Notes under the pieces: model-generated
What the model was told of the DNA's origin: nothing
The model's input: the letters and a program-made list of their open reading frames with translations, nothing else
The model's database searches: none
Shown: positions 16,888 to 26,264 of the stretch, piece after piece
How positions within the stretch are numbered: the stretch's first letter is position 1
How the letters are laid out: every line of letters begins with the position of its first letter
Assembly: GCF_001187725.1 (NCBI RefSeq)
Contig: NZ_LGIQ01000009.1
Location: 1,549,493 to 1,613,492, forward strand
DNA: 64,000 nucleotides
Reading direction: 5' to 3'
Origin: Brevibacillus reuszeri
Lineage (GTDB): Bacteria > Bacillota > Bacilli > Brevibacillales > Brevibacillaceae
Translations under genes and position numbers: made by a program

Positions 16888-17611
16888 TTTTTCAGTAGCA
16901 GGAATTGGGCGAATCTTGAAGAATACCATATAGATAAAGAACGAGAGAAGCGAATTGGCGGGAAATAAGACTTGGGTCCACTGGAGTTTTACTTTTTGCA
17001 GCTTGGGCAAAGGGAATTGTCCCGCAAACAGTAAGTAGGGACAAAGAACCTTTGTTCAACAACTATGGAACGAAATTGATGCAGAACAAGTACGTATGTG
17101 TCTAGTACGAGAGTTGCAGGCCATTACTTATTACTTGGTCGTTTTGGAAGCTTCGTTTGATGAAAAAAGAAGAATTATTTTTGTGTTGTCTTAAAGCGGG
17201 CTTTTTGATTTGTAATGAAGCTTTGGGCGAAGCAGAACAGAGACGAGAAGGTTCGTAGGAAACTAGGATACTCGTCAGTATTTTTGTGTCTATGCGGCAG
17301 TGTGATAGAAGATGAAGTGTTCAGAAGAAGGACAAGCCATTTATTTATGTTCTCAAAAGACCGATATGAAGGTATAGGAGTCATTCGTAGCGGAAGCAGA
17401 AAAGCAGCATGAGCAAAAGACGATGAGGCATCTATCGAACAAGCATGGTTGTCATAAAGATTCTGTCATAAGTTGGGCAGAGGCTTTTTTTCACGTATAA
17501 GAATTTATAAGTACGAGGCTTATAAATTCTGGAGCGCATGGCAAGGTACCTGAAACGATTTTTTACGCAGAACAAGCTTGGATGGAACGGGTAGAAGTGG
17601 GGGATTTTTCT
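16888..17611. other. 724-bp region without convincing gene, with a perfect inverted repeat
   Basis: No open frame here has family resemblance or a good ribosome site. At 17500-17530 a perfect 12-bp inverted repeat (AGAATTTATAAG, seven-base spacer, CTTATAAATTCT) lies about 80 bp before noc. It lacks a T tract, so it looks more like an operator or structural element than a terminator. Confidence 0.5.
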
Positions 17612-18466
17612 ATGGCAGTTAAAGATTCATTTTCTCGGATTTTCGGGTTGACCGACAAAACTGACAACGAAGAAATCAAGCAAATACCAGTCGAGGAGAT
17701 TGTGCCTAATCCTTATCAACCTCGGACTGTATTTGATGACGAGAAAATTGATGAGTTGTGTCAAACCATTCGGACTCATGGATTGATTCAACCGATCGTT
17801 GTACGGATGCGCGACGGTCATTATGAATTGATCGCTGGGGAACGGCGTTTGCGTGCAACAAAAAAATTGGGCATGGAGCGAATTCCTGCGATTGTCAAAG
17901 ATTTTAATGACGCACAGACAGCCTCTATCGCGTTGATTGAGAATCTGCAGCGTGAAGGTTTAACAGCAATTGAAGAGGCGATCGCTTATCAAAAGTTAAT
18001 TGACTTGCATAATTTGACGCAAGAAAGTCTGGCACAGCGTTTGGGTAAAGGACAATCGACGATCGCTAACAAGCTGCGCCTGCTGCATTTGCCAGGAGAA
18101 ATTCAGGATGCTTTATTGGCTCGCCAGGTAACGGAGCGCCACGCAAGAGCCTTGATCCCTCTGAAGGATACCGAGCTGCAAATCAAGGTTCTGATCGAGA
18201 TAATCGAGCGTGAATGGAATGTCAAGCAGACGGAAGTACGGGTCAAGCAGCTTTTGGAGGCAACGGCCAATCCGAAGAAGGAAAAGGAACAAAAGCCGCG
18301 GTGGAAAGCATTTTCTAGAGATGCGCGGATTGCAATCAATACAGTACGTCAGTCCATTGATATGGTAATTCAAACGGGCTTGACTGTTGAAACGGACGAA
18401 GAGGATCACGATGAATTTTATCAGTTCACTATTCGGATCCCGAAAAATAAAGAAACAGGGAAATAA
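17612..18466 (+). CDS. noc: Nucleoid occlusion protein Noc
   Basis: ParB-family CTPase that binds its own chromosomal sites and blocks FtsZ assembly over the nucleoid. The N-terminal membrane-contact stretch DSFSRIFGLT precedes the ParB core with NPYQPRTVF, AGERRLRATKKLG and IENLQREGLTAIEEA. The helix-turn-helix (TQESLAQRLGKGQSTIANKLR) follows. ATG at 17612 has GTGGGGGA upstream and gives the usual short N-terminus; an ATG at 17582 would add ten residues. Position beside soj-spo0J separates it from its paralogue Spo0J. Confidence 0.92.
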   Translation: MAVKDSFSRIFGLTDKTDNEEIKQIPVEEIVPNPYQPRTVFDDEKIDELCQTIRTHGLIQPIVVRMRDGHYELIAGERRLRATKKLGMERIPAIVKDFNDAQTASIALIENLQREGLTAIEEAIAYQKLIDLHNLTQESLAQRLGKGQSTIANKLRLLHLPGEIQDALLARQVTERHARALIPLKDTELQIKVLIEIIEREWNVKQTEVRVKQLLEATANPKKEKEQKPRWKAFSRDARIAINTVRQSIDMVIQTGLTVETDEEDHDEFYQFTIRIPKNKETGK

Positions 18467-19109
18467 TTAAAATGCGACTCGATATGTTCTTGCCGATACG
18501 GGGAGAACACTGGCGACAAGGTCGCTTTTCTTTTTGCTTTGCTCTCTCTTTTTTTAGTAGGGAAGAAAGAGGCAGGAGAAGCCCGTAACTTACTAGTAAA
18601 GAAAGAGTAACACGGTTTTTGGAAATGTTTGTTACGACAAAAGCGCGCCTGGGCCGTAAAAATGGGGACAAACGTATCTGTTCGCACAAAAATAATGGAC
18701 AAAATGGCTCTTTATCAAAAAAACAGCGTACGAGCAAGCAGCAAATCTGGTAACATGGGAAATATCGAAATATTTCTTAGGGAACCTATCAGAATGTACA
18801 ATCTGGGGGCTTAGGAATTCCTGAATTGTAAAAGTGTGCTCGCTTCTCGTGAGATAGAGTCGATAGCAGTTTTTTAGGGTGGCCGAGGTGAAGAGGGAAA
18901 AACCCCCTATCCAGAGCAATGATGTGTTTCCTAAGTGAGACGTATTACGTATTAATAAGTAGTTGACGAGAAATGAACAAATGCTGATAGATCTTTTCAG
19001 AGAATTCTCCAAAGCATCAAAGACCGTGTTACGGAGAGTGATATGGAAACGAAGAGATGGACAAGTGATGATCTCTAACTTTCCTAGATGAAAAAAAGAG
19101 GTGGAGAAG
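18467..19109. other. 643-bp noc-soj gap without gene
   Basis: Only a weak GCGAC/GTCGC hairpin followed by TTTTC (about 18512-18530) is visible, which may end the noc transcript. No open frame with a ribosome site and no family match was seen. In B. subtilis noc and soj are close, so this is unusually long. The soj promoter must lie here. Confidence 0.45.
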
Positions 19110-19868
19110 TTGGGTAAAATCATTGCGGTTGCGAACCAGAAAGGCGGCGTCGGGAAGACGACTACGTCCGTCAATCTAAGTGCTTGTTTGGCCGCATTGG
19201 GGAAAAAGGTGCTGCTGGTCGATATTGATCCACAAGGAAATGCTACCAGCGGGATCGGAGTTAATAAAGCCGATGTGCGGTACTGCATTTATGACGTACT
19301 GATCAATGACATCAGCCCGGTTGATGCCACTCTGCCTACTGACATCGAAGGCTTGATGATTATTCCTGCCACCATTCAATTGGCGGGTGCAGAAATTGAG
19401 CTTGTTCCGACTATATCGCGCGAGGTTCGATTGAAAAAAGCGCTCGAGGTTGTCAAGGACAAGTACGATTACGTCATTATTGATTGCCCGCCATCCTTGG
19501 GCATTTTGACTGTCAATTCCCTGACCGCGGCTGACTCGGTTTTAATCCCTATTCAGTGTGAGTACTATGCACTGGAGGGATTGAGCCAATTATTGAATAC
19601 GATTCGACTGGTGCAAAAACACCTAAACTCTCAGTTGGCGATTGAGGGCGTTGTTTTGACCATGCTGGATGCACGAACGAATTTGGGTATCCAGGTCATT
19701 GAAGAAGTGAAAAAGTATTTCCAAGAAAAAGTATATAAAACGATTATTCCTCGGAATGTTCGCTTGAGTGAAGCACCGTCACACGGACAAGCCATTATTA
19801 CGTACGATCCCCGCTCTAGAGGTGCGGAAGTCTATACTGATTTGGCGAAGGAAGTGGTTGGGGTATGA
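19110..19868 (+). CDS. soj: Chromosome partitioning ATPase Soj (ParA)
   Basis: ParA-type ATPase that works with Spo0J at parS. It regulates DnaA and helps segregate origins. The deviant Walker A KGGVGKTT is near residue 10 and VDIDPQGNATSG follows. The 252-residue length is standard. The start is taken as TTG at 19110 (MGKIIAVANQ) with GAGGTGGA just upstream; the in-frame GTG at 19101 lies in that ribosome site. It overlaps spo0J by four bases. Confidence 0.96.
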   Translation: MGKIIAVANQKGGVGKTTTSVNLSACLAALGKKVLLVDIDPQGNATSGIGVNKADVRYCIYDVLINDISPVDATLPTDIEGLMIIPATIQLAGAEIELVPTISREVRLKKALEVVKDKYDYVIIDCPPSLGILTVNSLTAADSVLIPIQCEYYALEGLSQLLNTIRLVQKHLNSQLAIEGVVLTMLDARTNLGIQVIEEVKKYFQEKVYKTIIPRNVRLSEAPSHGQAIITYDPRSRGAEVYTDLAKEVVGV

Positions 19869-20710
19869 GTAGAGGTTTGGGAAAAGGGCTGAATGCACTT
19901 ATAACGTCCAATCTCATTGAAGAAGGGGAACAAGTAAAAGAAGTTTCCGTGAGTGAGATTCGTCCCAACCCGTATCAGCCCCGTAAAGAATTCGACCAAT
20001 CGGCCATTGATGAATTAGCTGGATCTATTAAGGAGCATGGAATTATCCAACCTCTGATTGTACGGAAAAGCATCAAGGGGTTTGAACTGGTCGCGGGTGA
20101 AAGACGGCTGCGGGCTGCAAAATTAGCTGGATTAAAGCAGGTTCCGGTTGTAGTGAAGGCGTATACAGATCAACAATTGATGGAAATTGCCCTCATCGAA
20201 AATTTGCAACGTGAAAATCTCAATCCATTGGAAGAAGCAGAAGCTTATGAAAAGCTGATTGCTCATCACGATTACACGCAAGACCAACTTGCCAAAAAAA
20301 TCGGGAAGAGTAGACCACATGTAGCAAATATGCTGCGCTTGTTGCAATTGCCTGAGGGGATTCGCAAAATGGTATCGGCTACCGAACTGTCCATGGGTCA
20401 TGCTCGTGCACTGCTAACCGTTTCAGATGAGAAGGCACAGCAGCAGCTGGCGAAGGATGTTGTTGCAAAAGAGCTGAGTGTACGTCAATTGGAAGAATTG
20501 GTGAAACAGTTGAATGTTTCACGTGAAACAAAAAAGAAAAAGCCTGCGAAAAACGAACCGGTTTTGATCGCGATGGAAGAACGACTGCGTACCCGTTTTG
20601 GAACCTCGGTCAAAATCAAAAAGGGCTCGAAGCGCGGAAAGATCGAGATCGATTTCTACTCACAGGAAGATTTGCAACGAATCATAGACATACTAAATGC
20701 GGAGAAGTGA
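19865..20710 (+). CDS. spo0J: Chromosome partitioning protein Spo0J (ParB)
   Basis: parS-binding CTPase clamp that recruits SMC and stimulates Soj. The 281-residue protein has NPYQPRKEFD, AGERRLRAAKLAG and IENLQRENLNPLEEA, then a helix-turn-helix (TQDQLAKKIGKSRPHVANM). It ends in a C-terminal dimerisation domain. ATGA overlap with soj shows coupling. A perfect parS lies inside the gene, as in B. subtilis. Confidence 0.96.
   Translation: MSRGLGKGLNALITSNLIEEGEQVKEVSVSEIRPNPYQPRKEFDQSAIDELAGSIKEHGIIQPLIVRKSIKGFELVAGERRLRAAKLAGLKQVPVVVKAYTDQQLMEIALIENLQRENLNPLEEAEAYEKLIAHHDYTQDQLAKKIGKSRPHVANMLRLLQLPEGIRKMVSATELSMGHARALLTVSDEKAQQQLAKDVVAKELSVRQLEELVKQLNVSRETKKKKPAKNEPVLIAMEERLRTRFGTSVKIKKGSKRGKIEIDFYSQEDLQRIIDILNAEK
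20515..20530. promoter_or_regulatory. parS: parS site inside spo0J
   Basis: A perfect 16-bp palindrome, TGTTTCACGTGAAACA, is embedded in the 3' half of spo0J, about 12.5 kb from oriC. Confidence 0.95.
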
Positions 20711-20727
20711 GCCTAGGAGGTAGTCTT

Positions 20728-21882
20728 ATGGCGATCATCTATTTGGATAACGCAGCTTCTACCTGGCCGAAGCCACCTACTGTCAAGGACATGATGGCTG
20801 AAGCTATAGAAGAATATGCCGCCAATCCCGGAAGAGGCGGGCATGCGTTGGCGATGAAAGCAAGCAAGACTGTGTTTCGTACACGGGTGCAGCTATCGCG
20901 GTTGTTTGGGATTCAAAACCCGAATAACCTCTTTTTTTATCTCAATGCGACTCAAGCGCTTAATCAGGCGATAAAAGGCTTTTTGAAGCCTGGAGATCAC
21001 GTCATTTCCTCATCGGTAGAGCATAATTCAGTACGGCGCCCGATCGAGTTTATGCGTAAAACAAGCCAAGTAGAGGCTACATTTATCGAGCCGAGGGACG
21101 ACCACCATTTTTATGTAGAGGATTTTGAAAAAGCGATTCAGCCGAATACTCGCTTACTGGTTGTGAGTCATGCCTCCAATTTGACCGGAGTCATTCTTCC
21201 TGTAGCAGAATTGGGGAAAATGGCAAAAGAGCGAGGAATAACGTTTTTGGTAGATGCTTCTCAGTCTGCTGGTGTACTGCCGATTCATGTAGAAGAAATG
21301 CATATCGATATGCTCGCTTTTCCTGGGCATAAAGGCTTGTATGGCCCTCAAGGAACGGGTGGTTTATACGTGCATGGTGACATTGATTTGGTACCGCTTA
21401 TTCATGGTGGGACAGGCAGTCAGTCAGAGGCGATTGAGCAGCCAACCACAAGACCGGATCGGTATGAAAGTGGAACGGTAAATACAGTCGGATTGGCTGG
21501 ATTACAAGCTGGCGTTTCTTTCGTTTTGGACAAAGGCGTAGAAAACATTCGTCAGCATGAGTGGGAATTGGTAAAGCAGACGATCATTCGCCTACAAGAG
21601 ATTCCTGGAGTGAAGGTGTATGGTCCAGGAATTGAAACGGAACGAGTAGGCGTCATTGCCTTTAATGTAGGGGAAGCAGATGCCTCAGAGGTGTCCTTTA
21701 TCCTTGATCAACAATACGGCATCGCCACGAGATCTGGCTATCATTGCACACCGCTTGGTCATCAAACAGCGGGTACGGAACAGCGGGGAGCCGTTCGCGC
21801 CAGCTTCGGGATATTTAACTCAGACAAAGACGTAGAGGCGCTTATTCACGCGGTACAAGAGATTTCATCTGCGTTCGTGTAA
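20728..21882 (+). CDS. Class V aminotransferase, cysteine desulfurase family
   Basis: A PLP enzyme of the NifS/SufS-like group, 384 residues, starting MAIIYLDNAAST. The PLP lysine is in LAFPGHKGLYGPQGTGG. A cysteine is present in the C-terminal RSGYHCTPLGHQ segment, the position used for sulfur transfer in SufS-type enzymes. GGXFamily membership is clear, but whether it makes sulfide for clusters, tRNA or another use is not shown. AGGAGG precedes the ATG at 20728, 17 bp after spo0J, so it may be co-transcribed. Confidence 0.85.
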   Translation: MAIIYLDNAASTWPKPPTVKDMMAEAIEEYAANPGRGGHALAMKASKTVFRTRVQLSRLFGIQNPNNLFFYLNATQALNQAIKGFLKPGDHVISSSVEHNSVRRPIEFMRKTSQVEATFIEPRDDHHFYVEDFEKAIQPNTRLLVVSHASNLTGVILPVAELGKMAKERGITFLVDASQSAGVLPIHVEEMHIDMLAFPGHKGLYGPQGTGGLYVHGDIDLVPLIHGGTGSQSEAIEQPTTRPDRYESGTVNTVGLAGLQAGVSFVLDKGVENIRQHEWELVKQTIIRLQEIPGVKVYGPGIETERVGVIAFNVGEADASEVSFILDQQYGIATRSGYHCTPLGHQTAGTEQRGAVRASFGIFNSDKDVEALIHAVQEISSAFV

Positions 21883-21905
21883 GGCATCTGTGGGAGGAAA
21901 CAGAC

Positions 21906-22622
21906 GTGATCTTGTTGGGGACCTTGGTCAATGCGGTGGCCATCGTAGCTGGTTCGTTATTAGGATGCCTTTTGACCCGCATACCTGAGTCGATTCGAAA
22001 AACAGTCATGCAAGGAATCGGTTTGGCTGTTATTGTTTTAGGTATAAAAATGAGCCTCGGATCTGACAACTTTCTGCTGGTCATCATTAGCATCGTAGTA
22101 GGGGCCATTATTGGAGAGCTGATTGGCATTGAAAAGGGCTTGAACAGACTGGGACATTGGTTGGAGCACAAGATCGGGAAAGGAAAAGAAGGCGGTATCG
22201 CTACCGGTTTTGTTACAACCACGCTGGTATATTGTATTGGTGCCATGGGTGTTTTGGGTGCGATGGATAGTGGCTTGCGTGATAACCACGATATTTTGTA
22301 CACAAAAGCCTTGATTGACGGGTTTTCTGCCATTATTTTTACTTCTACGTTAGGGATCGGCGTGTTATTTTCAGCGATTCCTGTGTTTTTGTACCAAGGG
22401 CTGATTGCATTATTATCGACCCAAATTTTTAATGTCGTAAGCCAAACGATGCTAGATGCGATGTTAGTCGAGCTGACAGCTGTCGGTGGCCTGATGATTA
22501 TTGCCATTGGCATCAACGTTTTGGAAATTAAAAAAATAAACGTAGCAAATATGCTGCCGGCTTTACTGATAGCGGCACTCGGGGTTCCATTCATGGAATG
22601 GTTTTCGAAGCTGTTTTCATAA
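21906..22622 (+). CDS. DUF554 membrane protein
   Basis: A 238-residue protein with seven or so hydrophobic segments and the DUF554 (YdfK/YqgA-like) pattern: GTLVNAVAIVAGSLLG at the N-terminus, then GIGLAVIVLGIKM and a repeated VVGAIIGELIGIE segment. Function of the family is unknown; transport is only a guess. The start is GTG at 21906 with GTGGGAGGA about ten bases upstream. A terminator follows. Confidence 0.85.
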   Translation: MILLGTLVNAVAIVAGSLLGCLLTRIPESIRKTVMQGIGLAVIVLGIKMSLGSDNFLLVIISIVVGAIIGELIGIEKGLNRLGHWLEHKIGKGKEGGIATGFVTTTLVYCIGAMGVLGAMDSGLRDNHDILYTKALIDGFSAIIFTSTLGIGVLFSAIPVFLYQGLIALLSTQIFNVVSQTMLDAMLVELTAVGGLMIIAIGINVLEIKKINVANMLPALLIAALGVPFMEWFSKLFS

Positions 22623-22630
22623 GTAGGCAT

Positions 22631-22666
22631 AAAGGCTCTTTCAAATAGAAAGGGCTATTTTTTTTG
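22631..22666 (+). terminator. Terminator after the DUF554 gene
   Basis: AGGCTCTTTC pairs with GAAAGGGCT around a short loop and is followed by eight Ts. Confidence 0.75.
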
Positions 22667-22857
22667 TGAAAAGATAAAACAGGAAATAGGTCATAGAATA
22701 GGCTGAGCATTTTTATATAGTTAAAAGAAGGTGGAATAGGAGGCTGTAAGAGAAAAAGAAGTACATAAATTGGTAGCGGGTTCTAAAAAAAGAGAGCAAG
22801 ACATGCGATAATAAACGCAAAAGAATGGGAAAGCAGCATTGGGGAGCGGGACAACAT

Positions 22858-23802
22858 ATGATGGGTTTTATCGTCAATCCAGTATCGGGGAATGGGAAAG
22901 GAAAAAAAGTATGGGAGCTTCTGGAGCCGACGTTAAGGGGGCAAGGAGCCCGTTTTCTTATGAGGCAGACATCAAGACAGGGGGAGGCTCAAAAATTAGC
23001 AATTGAGCTGATCCAAAAAGAGGGAGTAAAAAAATTAATCGCAGTAGGTGGCGACGGAACGGTTCATGAAGTGATCAACGGAATCCAGCAGTCAGGTCAA
23101 ACGTGTGTATTCGGTCATGTGGCAGCTGGTTCAGGAAACGATTATGCGCGTGGACATGGCGTACCGTTTGATCCACTGGAGGCTTTGGAGGGAATCCTGT
23201 CGGATCAGGATGAGCGATTGATTGATTTGCTGTATATAAATGGACGGGTCGCAGTCAATTCGATAGGGACAGGCCTTGATGCCTTAGTTGCGAAAAAGAC
23301 GAACGAAGCACGGTATAAAGGCTGGCTAAATCGGTACAGACTCGGAAGGGTTGCTTATATCATATCGGTGATTCGGGTTCTTTGCTCCTATTGTCCTTGC
23401 CATGTAACGTTGACAGTTGATAACCAGAAATACTCCATTCCAAATGCTTGGCTGATAGCACTTGCCAACATTCCGAATTACGGGGGAGGAATGCTCATCT
23501 GTCCAGACGCAGCACCAGATGACGGGGAGATGAAAATTTGTGTCATTCATAGCCTAAGTCGGCTACAATTTCTATTGGCTTTTCCCAAAATTTTTAGAGG
23601 AACACATGTGAGTCATTCAGGTGTTTTGTTTTACTCAGGGCGCCAAGTTCAGATTCAGGCAGAGAAGTCGTTATTTGTTCATGCCGATGGCGAATTAGTA
23701 GGTAAGACTCCTGTAAATATAGAGCTGCTAGCGGCTAGACAAGCCATTTGCGATGCAACTGATCCCATACAATCGGGGCAGAGGAAGCGTGTGCCTGTTT
23801 GA
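22858..23802 (+). CDS. Diacylglycerol-kinase-family lipid kinase (YegS/BmrU type)
   Basis: A 314-residue soluble lipid kinase. The N-terminal catalytic domain has IVNPVSGNGKG, the nucleotide loop VGGDGTVHEVINGI and AAGSGNDYAR. The C-terminal beta domain includes FVHADGE, the usual catalytic-side motif. It probably phosphorylates diacylglycerol or a related lipid, as DgkB does; substrate is inferred. ATG at 22858 (or the adjacent 22861) follows GGGGAGCGGG. Confidence 0.85.
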   Translation: MMGFIVNPVSGNGKGKKVWELLEPTLRGQGARFLMRQTSRQGEAQKLAIELIQKEGVKKLIAVGGDGTVHEVINGIQQSGQTCVFGHVAAGSGNDYARGHGVPFDPLEALEGILSDQDERLIDLLYINGRVAVNSIGTGLDALVAKKTNEARYKGWLNRYRLGRVAYIISVIRVLCSYCPCHVTLTVDNQKYSIPNAWLIALANIPNYGGGMLICPDAAPDDGEMKICVIHSLSRLQFLLAFPKIFRGTHVSHSGVLFYSGRQVQIQAEKSLFVHADGELVGKTPVNIELLAARQAICDATDPIQSGQRKRVPV

Positions 23803-23945
23803 AAAGCGAGAAATACGGTGAATAAGCTGGTAATTCGTCCTTTCCTAAAAGAAAAAAGACCTGTTCGCCTACAGGAGGAGAAGACAAGTCTATCTGGGGA
23901 TGTCGTCTGACAGGGGCTTTATTCGTCTCGTAGTAATCGATTTCA

Positions 23946-24551
23946 TTATTCGTGAAGTACGCTGTCCAATCTGCCTTTGGCGGTGGTTAGCGTGGCTGCT
24001 TTCGAGATTCCGGAGGCAATGATTTCTGCCATGTTCATCACAACAGCAAGACGCGTATTTTGCAGCACAAAATACTCCATGAAGCCGCCAACGTTGACAA
24101 TGCCTGTAATATGAAAGGTTCCGACCGGAGGAAGCTCCTTTTTTACACCGGCACCGGGCTTCAACGGGCCATTGATTACATTGATGTTACCGACATGGCT
24201 GAATTGTCCCAGACAGGCATCGATGGCAATAATGGTGGACTGGGAATGAGTATCCTGAATCATCTCCATTTTTTCTTTCAGATTCATAGCATGAACCGGA
24301 TCATCCAAGGTTCCGTATACTTGCAAATGACGGGTTGTCTTTGTTTGCAGCTTTGTTCCCACGAGAGGGCCAAGCGCATCTCCAGTAGAACGGTCTGTCC
24401 CAATACATACAATGACAATATCATCTTCGAACGGTGTTCTGCGAAAGCGTTGCGCAAGGTGTTGTGCCAGATGCTCATCTGCGTCATCACTTTGGTATTC
24501 CACTTTAAAGGGTGGCAAAAAACAGTCTTTGCTACTATCAAATGTATTCAT
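23946..24551 (-). CDS. yyaC: Spore protease-like protein YyaC
   Basis: A 201-residue YyaC-family protein, related in fold to the germination protease GPR. Recognisable stretches are IVCIGTDRSTGDALGPLVG, AIDACLGQ and GAGVKKELPPVGT. YyaC is conserved among spore formers; its substrate is not established. GGAGG lies five bases before the ATG at 24551, so that start is preferred over one four codons upstream. It reads against its neighbours and faces yegS. Confidence 0.9.
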   Translation of the reverse strand: MNTFDSSKDCFLPPFKVEYQSDDADEHLAQHLAQRFRRTPFEDDIVIVCIGTDRSTGDALGPLVGTKLQTKTTRHLQVYGTLDDPVHAMNLKEKMEMIQDTHSQSTIIAIDACLGQFSHVGNINVINGPLKPGAGVKKELPPVGTFHITGIVNVGGFMEYFVLQNTRLAVVMNMAEIIASGISKAATLTTAKGRLDSVLHE

Positions 24552-24770
24552 GGCTACCTCCACTCTTGCGGTCTTGATTCAAAGATATAAAGAGTATTCA
24601 CAGTATAGTACCGAGAAGTCATTTTTATACCAGGTAATGGGAAGGTTACGGAAGTTTTGAAAAATCAGCGAAACTGGCAAGAGGAAAGTTGAACAGGTAC
24701 AATAAGAGGAGAAGCAAAACAGATGCTATTTCAAACAAAAAGGGACAGGTCAGATAAGGGAGGGAGATGA

Positions 24771-25052
24771 ATGGAGGGAAAGACTGTACTGATCGCATTT
24801 GACTCCACGCAGCAAGCCTTGCGGGCAGAGATGCTTCTGGAGTACGCGGACATCGATATAGACACAAGACCAACGCCAAAAGAGATAACGGCGGGCTGTG
24901 CGCTTTCCATTGAGTTTCCAATGCCAGATTACTCACAAGCAAAAACAATCATGGAAGAACAACAAGTGGTAGTACGAGGCTATTTTCGCCAGTTTTCGGA
25001 TAGGTATCGGGAAATTGATGAGGATGGGAACCAAAAGGAGCGGGAGGAATGA
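24771..25052 (+). CDS. DUF3343 domain protein
   Basis: A 93-residue cytosolic protein with the small DUF3343 fold (LIAFDSTQQALRAEMLLE, then TPKEITAGCALSIEF). DUF3343 proteins often sit near PLP sulfur enzymes or selenium genes; a class V aminotransferase lies 3 kb upstream. The role is unknown. GGGAGGGAGATGA precedes the ATG. It overlaps the mscS gene by four bases. Confidence 0.82.
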   Translation: MEGKTVLIAFDSTQQALRAEMLLEYADIDIDTRPTPKEITAGCALSIEFPMPDYSQAKTIMEEQQVVVRGYFRQFSDRYREIDEDGNQKEREE

Positions 25053-25924
25053 AAAAAGAAGGCTTTTTTGAGACCATTTATGCACAGGTATACGGCTATG
25101 TAACAGACGCTGATATGTGGGTAAACATAGGAATGGTTTTGTTAAAAATTGCTGCGATTATCTTGATTTCACGTATTGTGTTATCGGTTGTGCAAGCGGC
25201 AGTCAATCGAATTTTCCAGCACCGAAAAGGCAGCAAGATACAGATGGACCAACGCAGAGTGGATACGATGCGTGTACTGGTCAACAACATCGTGCGCTAT
25301 ACGCTCTATTTCCTGGCGATCCTGATGATACTCCAGCTGCTGGGGATTGATTTAAAACCGGTATTGGTGAGTGCAGGGGTGCTGGGACTGGCAGTCGGTT
25401 TCGGAGCGCAGAGCTTGGTACGGGATATCATCACTGGCTTCTTTATTATTTTTGAGGATCAGTTTGCCGTTGGCGATGTCGTAACGATTAACAATATGAC
25501 GGGAACGGTCCAGGAGATCGGCTTGCGAATCACTCGTGTCCGCAGCTGGACTGGCGAGGTGCACATTTTTCCTAATGGAACGATTACACAAGTGACCAAT
25601 TTCTCGTTGCAAAATACGCTTTCTGTCGTAGATGTCTCGGTAGCATATGAAGAAAACCTGAACCAGGTAGAGCAGGTGCTGAGGGAAGTTTTGCAGCTGG
25701 CACAAACCGAATTGCAAGATATCGTAGGGGAGCCTCAAATATTAGGCGTGCAAGCTTTGGGACCATCGGAGGTCGTCTTGCGTGTGACGGCAGAATGTAA
25801 GCCAAATACGCACCACGGGGTTAATCGTAACCTGCGTGCGATGATCAGAACCGAATTTACCAAGCGTGGCATCCAAATACCATATCCCAAAATTGTCGCC
25901 ATGCCAGGAAAAGGACAAGCGTAA
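25049..25924 (+). CDS. Small-conductance mechanosensitive channel, MscS family
   Basis: A 291-residue MscS-type channel that releases solutes on osmotic down-shock. An N-terminal membrane helix is followed by a second near residue 80. The pore helix is GVLGLAVGFGAQSLVRDIITG, then the beta domain opens with EDQFAVGDVVTINNMTGTV. ATGA overlap with the DUF3343 gene indicates coupling. Confidence 0.92.
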   Translation: MKKEGFFETIYAQVYGYVTDADMWVNIGMVLLKIAAIILISRIVLSVVQAAVNRIFQHRKGSKIQMDQRRVDTMRVLVNNIVRYTLYFLAILMILQLLGIDLKPVLVSAGVLGLAVGFGAQSLVRDIITGFFIIFEDQFAVGDVVTINNMTGTVQEIGLRITRVRSWTGEVHIFPNGTITQVTNFSLQNTLSVVDVSVAYEENLNQVEQVLREVLQLAQTELQDIVGEPQILGVQALGPSEVVLRVTAECKPNTHHGVNRNLRAMIRTEFTKRGIQIPYPKIVAMPGKGQA

Positions 25925-25945
25925 ATCAGGGAGGAGAAAGAGAGA

Positions 25946-26155
25946 ATGGAACGGAAGCAGTTTGGGCTGGGGGATGTCGTTCAGATGAAAAAGCCGCATC
26001 CATGCGGAACGAATGCATGGAAGGTCATCCGCATGGGGATGGACGTGCGCATCAAGTGCACGGGGTGTGAGCATAGTGTTATGATTCCACGTCTGGAATT
26101 TGAACGAAAGCTGAAGAAAATCTTGATACGCTCCGAGGAAGAACCAGAATCTTGA
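25946..26155 (+). CDS. DUF951 protein (YyzM-like)
   Basis: A 69-residue protein with the DUF951 pattern: GLGDVVQMKKPHPCGTNAWK, then GMDVRIKCTGCEHSVMIPR. Two or three conserved cysteines may bind metal. The gene commonly lies by mscS and ychF in Bacilli, as here. GGGAGGAG precedes the ATG. Function unknown. Confidence 0.92.
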   Translation: MERKQFGLGDVVQMKKPHPCGTNAWKVIRMGMDVRIKCTGCEHSVMIPRLEFERKLKKILIRSEEEPES

Positions 26156-26264
26156 TAGGAAAGTTTTTTTGAACAACCCATCTGTCTTTTCCTACAATGC
26201 CTGTAAACGGTCAGAAAACCATGAGCAATGGGTGACCTCGGCCGTCAAAAACAGGAGGTGTACG

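Noticed and set aside
17215..17412. 65-codon frame in the gap before noc
   Set aside because: No Shine-Dalgarno, no family resemblance; gap is better read as non-coding.
18632..19288. 218-codon minus-strand frame over the noc-soj gap
   Set aside because: It runs into the conserved N-terminus of soj antisense and shows no family features.
21842..22630. 262-codon frame antisense to the DUF554 gene
   Set aside because: The plus-strand product has a clear membrane-protein family pattern; the antisense frame is low-complexity.
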